Below, in pieces: positions 60,780 to 64,000 of a stretch of DNA of 64,000 nt. The stretch comes from Diplonema japonicum (Eukaryota > Euglenozoa > Diplonemea > Diplonemida > Diplonemidae): contig OZ025730.1 of NCBI GenBank assembly GCA_964019335.1, positions 206,001 to 270,000 on the forward strand. Reading direction: 5' to 3'. The notes under the pieces were generated by a model that was given only the letters and a program-made list of their open reading frames with translations, ran no database searches and was not told where the DNA came from. How positions within the stretch are numbered: position 1 is the first letter of the stretch; the number at the start of each line of letters is the position of its first letter. Made by a program: the position numbers and the translations under genes.

Positions 60780-63700
60780 CTACTTTTGCATAGCCTGCAG
60801 TTTCTCTCCTTGGGACAGGTTGTCAGCGAGCTCATCCTGTGTGTTTGTTAGAAGCATATTATAAAGAGGACCAACCTTGTAATTCTTCAGTTTAAGAGCG
60901 TTCTCGCTCCTCACTTTCTCAGGAACCTTTGCAGCATAGGTTGGGGCTGCCATCTTAGTCTCGAGGGTGGCGATCACCTTTTCAAGCGTTTTCTGTGTTT
61001 TTTTTTTTTTCTTTTTTTTTTTTTCCCTTTCTTTTTTTTTTTTCTTCCTAACCTGCTTCTTCTCAATCTTCGCTATCTCTGCCTTGACATCAATAAGGTC
61101 TTTGATGTTCATGTAGCACGTGATGCTGGAGTTGACCACCTGTTTTTAATTTTTTTTTTTTTAAATTAAATTTTCCCTCCAATGGCCACACCTGTGCCGC
61201 GTACCCAGCAGGGACGGGGTCAGACGCTTTAACGATAGTTGTCTCGCCGATTTTCCCGAGGGATTTGATGAAGGTCTTCTCGCTGTTGAAGAACTCTGCC
61301 TCGTCTTGGTTCTTGCACGCAACAGACACCTCGGGCATGACCTTGTCGTTCAGCTGGTAGCTGGCCTTCATGGCCCTCACACCGTGCACAGTGTCTAACA
61401 ACATGCTCATCTTCTGGTCAACCCCACTGTTTGCCCACCCGCTTGGCAGCGGGTAGTCTGCAACCATGATCGATGGCCCACGGCCCTCCCTGTCGCCAGG
61501 AAGCCTGAGTGTCGTTGTAGTTTATCACAATAATCATACCTCTGCCACAGCTCCTCCGAGGTGAACGGCAGAAGCGGGTGGATGAGCCTGAGACCCGTCT
61601 CCAGGCAGATGAACAGCGTGTGTTTGAACACATCCTGTGCGATTCTTTGGGAAAATAAAAAGTTGGCATACCACATGCTTGCCGATGTGTGCCTCTGCCG
61701 TTCCCTTCATAACCGGCTTCATCATCTCAAGGAAGTTGTCGCAGAAGTCATCGTACCAGAAGGAGCACACAACACGCACGACATCGGAGAACTCGTAGTT
61801 CGCGAAGTGCTTGTTGATGTCGATGACGGCACGGTCAAGGCGCGACAGGATCCAATGGCACACGAAGGGGATGCCTACCTTCTCGCCCTTCGCCAACTGG
61901 GTGTGTCCGGTGGCCTTGCTCTTGAGGGTCTTTGTCACCTCATCGACGAGGGGGTTCTTGTCCCATGCGAAGAAGGGACTGCCCTCAGGCGAAAGCAGAG
62001 GTGCCACCAACTCCTCAGTGGGGGGCTCGTAGTCCAGTCCCAGGGAGTGCTCAAGGCCGTACTTCACAGCGTTGTACAGCTTGTTGCAGAAGGCCCTGTA
62101 CGCGGTGACCTTCGAGATGTCCAGGTTCACATCGGTGCTGCCGCTGGTGTTTGCAAGCAGCCCAATACGCAGGGCGTCGGACCCGCACTCCTTGATACCG
62201 TCCGGGAAGTATTTGCTCTGAAGCTGAAGCGCTCTTTCCACCTCCGCTTCGTCGAGGTTCCCGCTCTTGATCTTGGCGTGCAGCTGCTTGAGGGTAATGC
62301 CGTTCCTCACGTCGATGGGGTCGATGACGTTGCCCTTCGACTTGCTCATCTTTTTGCCCTCCTTGTCACGCACCATCGCGTGCAGGTACACGTTGTCGAA
62401 GGGGAGCTTGTCAAGGAAGAGGAGCGATGTCATCACCATCCTTGCGACCCAGAAGAACAGGATGTCATGACCTGTCTCCAAGAGCTGCGTGGGGAAGAAC
62501 TGCTTGAAGTCGGGATGCTCGGTGTTGGGCCATCCAAGGGCTGAGTGGGGGAGGAGACCGGACGAGAACCATGTGTCAAGGACGTCCTCGTCTTGCGACA
62601 GTTTCAGTTTCGCCGCCTGCTCGGCTGAGAGTTTGAATCTCGCGATCGCTTTATTTTTTGCCTCTTCTTCGTTCCTACCAGAAACCCACGCATCAGCACC
62701 ACATGGGACACCATCGATCGTGCACTCGTATGCGGGGATCCTGTGTCCCCACCACAGCTGCCTGGAGATGCACCACGGCTTGATCTCACCAAGCCAGTGG
62801 TCCCATGTCTTCCCGTACCTCTTGGGGTGCAGTTTCAAGACGTTTTCCTTCTCCAGCTTCAGCGCCCTCGCGGCGGCGTCCGAGCAGTTCGCAAACCACT
62901 GCGGCATCAGGAAAGGTTCGATGATGTCGTTAGTCCTCTGGCACGTCCCGATCTTCATGGCGTGGTTCTTCTGTTCGACGAAAAGCCCCTTCTCCTTCAA
63001 CGCCTTGACGACCTCAACCCTGGCGATGAAGCGCTGCATGCCCTTGAAAGGGCCTTCGACACTGATGAGCCCCTTCTTGTCGAGCATAGCCATCTCAACG
63101 AGGTTGTGGCGTTTACCGCACTCGAAATCGTTGGGGTCGTGCGCAGGGGTCACCTTCACGACACCCGTACCGAACTCCATGTTGACAAGCTTGTCGTCCA
63201 GCACGATAGGGATGGCCTCGTCCCTGAAGGGGCACAGAACGTGCTTGCCGTGTAGATGGCTGTACCTCGGGTCCTTCGGGTGGATGGCGATGGCGGTGTC
63301 ACCAAGGATTGTCTCGGGACGGGTTGTGGCGATCTGGAGCTTCTCACCAGTCTCCTTCACAACGTAGTAGAAGTCGTATATGAGACCGACAGCAACCTTC
63401 TTCTCGTACCCGGGGACGAAGATCTTGGTCTCACCTGTGAACTCCATGTGGACCACCTCGAGGTCGGAAATGGCGGACTGCAGGGCAACACACCAGTTGA
63501 CAAGACGGGTAGCTCGTTCGATAATGCCCCGTTCATGCATGGTGCAGAAGGCTTCTGTGACGGCCACAGCACGGGGCTCGTCCATTGTGAAGAATTCACG
63601 TGTCCAGTCGAGGGAGGATGCTGTCTGCACCAGCTGGGAGCGGATGGTGCTTGCGTACTCCTTCTTCCACTCCCAGACCTTCTCGACGAAGGCTTCCCTA

Positions 63701-64000
63701 CCAATGTCGTGTCGGGTGATATTCTGCTCTTTCTTCAGTTTTTTTTCAACAACCACCTGTGTTGCGATACCTGCGTGGTCGGTACCGGGGACCCACAGTA
63801 CGTTTTCTCCCTTCATTCGGTGCCATCTCACAAGACTGTCCTGAACGGCATTTGTCAGGGCGTGGCCAATGTGAAGGGATCCGGTGACGTTTGGGGGTGG
63901 AAGGCAGATTACAAACTGGCCGTCTTTCTTTACCCTCTCCGCGTTCCATTCTTCGAAGTCCGACCTCGGACGGAAGAACCCGCTCGCTTCCCACCAATCA
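60780..64000 (-). CDS. VARS1: Valine--tRNA ligase, 5' end cut by right edge
   Basis: Class I synthetase charging tRNA-Val. Exons visible: 61672-64000 (open to the edge), 61540-61634, 61192-61504, 61053-61139 and 60780-60992, with GT-AG introns of 37 (61635-61671), 35 (61505-61539), 52 (61140-61191) and 60 (60993-61052) nt. The joins give LWQ-RLPGDREGRG, AAQ-VVNSSITCY and KKQ-KTLEKVIATL. HIGH is PPPNVTGSLHIGHAL, near the edge; KMSKS is GKKMSKSKGN; the editing domain contains GIATQVVVEKKL. The C-terminal coiled-coil arm (DVKAEIAKIEKKQ, then YAAKVPEKVRSEN) that clamps the tRNA is present, so the enzyme is complete on this side. Strong codon bias, as in the GlyRS gene. Confidence 0.96.

Noticed and set aside
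61561..62544. 327-codon plus-strand frame opposite ValRS
   Set aside because: Antisense shadow of a high-bias gene.
1..64000. tRNA, rRNA, spliced-leader RNA or CRISPR arrays
   Set aside because: I looked for tRNA B boxes (GGTTCGANTCC), rRNA-like blocks and regularly spaced repeats and found none that hold up.

Overview
The window is eukaryotic nuclear DNA from a free-living-looking, flagellated protist. It holds about 30 protein genes, and every one lies on the minus strand across the full 64 kb. At least a dozen start codons are preceded on the coding strand by a long pyrimidine tract and an AG 2-40 bases before the ATG, as expected for spliced-leader trans-splicing of polycistronic transcripts. 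Several genes also carry tiny GT-AG cis-introns (31-68 nt, one of 255 nt). Directional clusters plus trans-splicing plus ordinary introns point to Euglenozoa other than trypanosomatids (a diplonemid or euglenid relative), though a dinoflagellate/perkinsid-type organism cannot be excluded from this piece. The standard genetic code fits: TAA, TAG and TGA all end genes. Intergenic DNA is packed with A/T and G/C homopolymers that are nearly absent from exons.

Layout, left to right (all genes read right to left). 1-7.8 kb: an unknown gene cut by the edge, TRAPPC9/Trs120, RNase HII, an N-myristoylation-type protein and a CaaX-box protein. 7.8-10.5 kb: gene-free, with a 600-bp inverted-repeat element and a 115-bp perfect-type hairpin. 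10.5-21.3 kb: an ABCC transporter, a PSI-like membrane protein, glycyl-tRNA synthetase (two introns), two small proteins, a SET-domain methyltransferase and an SRAP/HMCES DNA-crosslink protein. 21.6-28.7 kb: a 1708-residue unknown, an LSm protein resembling NAA38, and a zinc-finger protein. 30.3-37.6 kb: a metallopeptidase M64-tetraspanin-EF hand-PDZ fusion and PWP2/UTP1 (five exons). 40.4-46 kb: proton-translocating NAD(P) transhydrogenase, 14-3-3 and a SAM/ankyrin-like protein. 46.7-48.8 kb: a tandem pair of cysteine-rich genes that are 99% identical over 801 bp but have different tails. 50.4-55.7 kb: OSCP1, a dead piggyBac element with intact TTAA/TIR ends, a four-helix membrane protein and TMEM18. 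57.1-64 kb: a delta-type PI-PLC and valyl-tRNA synthetase, which runs off the right edge.

The genes do not form a single pathway; they are mostly housekeeping (translation, ribosome biogenesis, traffic, redox, signalling) as is usual in polycistronic directional clusters. OSCP1 argues for a flagellum and the transhydrogenase for a conventional mitochondrion. The most unusual items are the M64-tetraspanin-PDZ fusion, the cassette-like duplicated pair, the autonomous-looking but broken piggyBac copy, three kinds of short inverted-repeat or dispersed elements, and an intron whose two ends carry complementary T and A tracts. Several 3' exons (PWP2, PLC, ValRS, GlyRS, NAA38, NNT) become visible only by joining across the small introns, and I give those joins explicitly.
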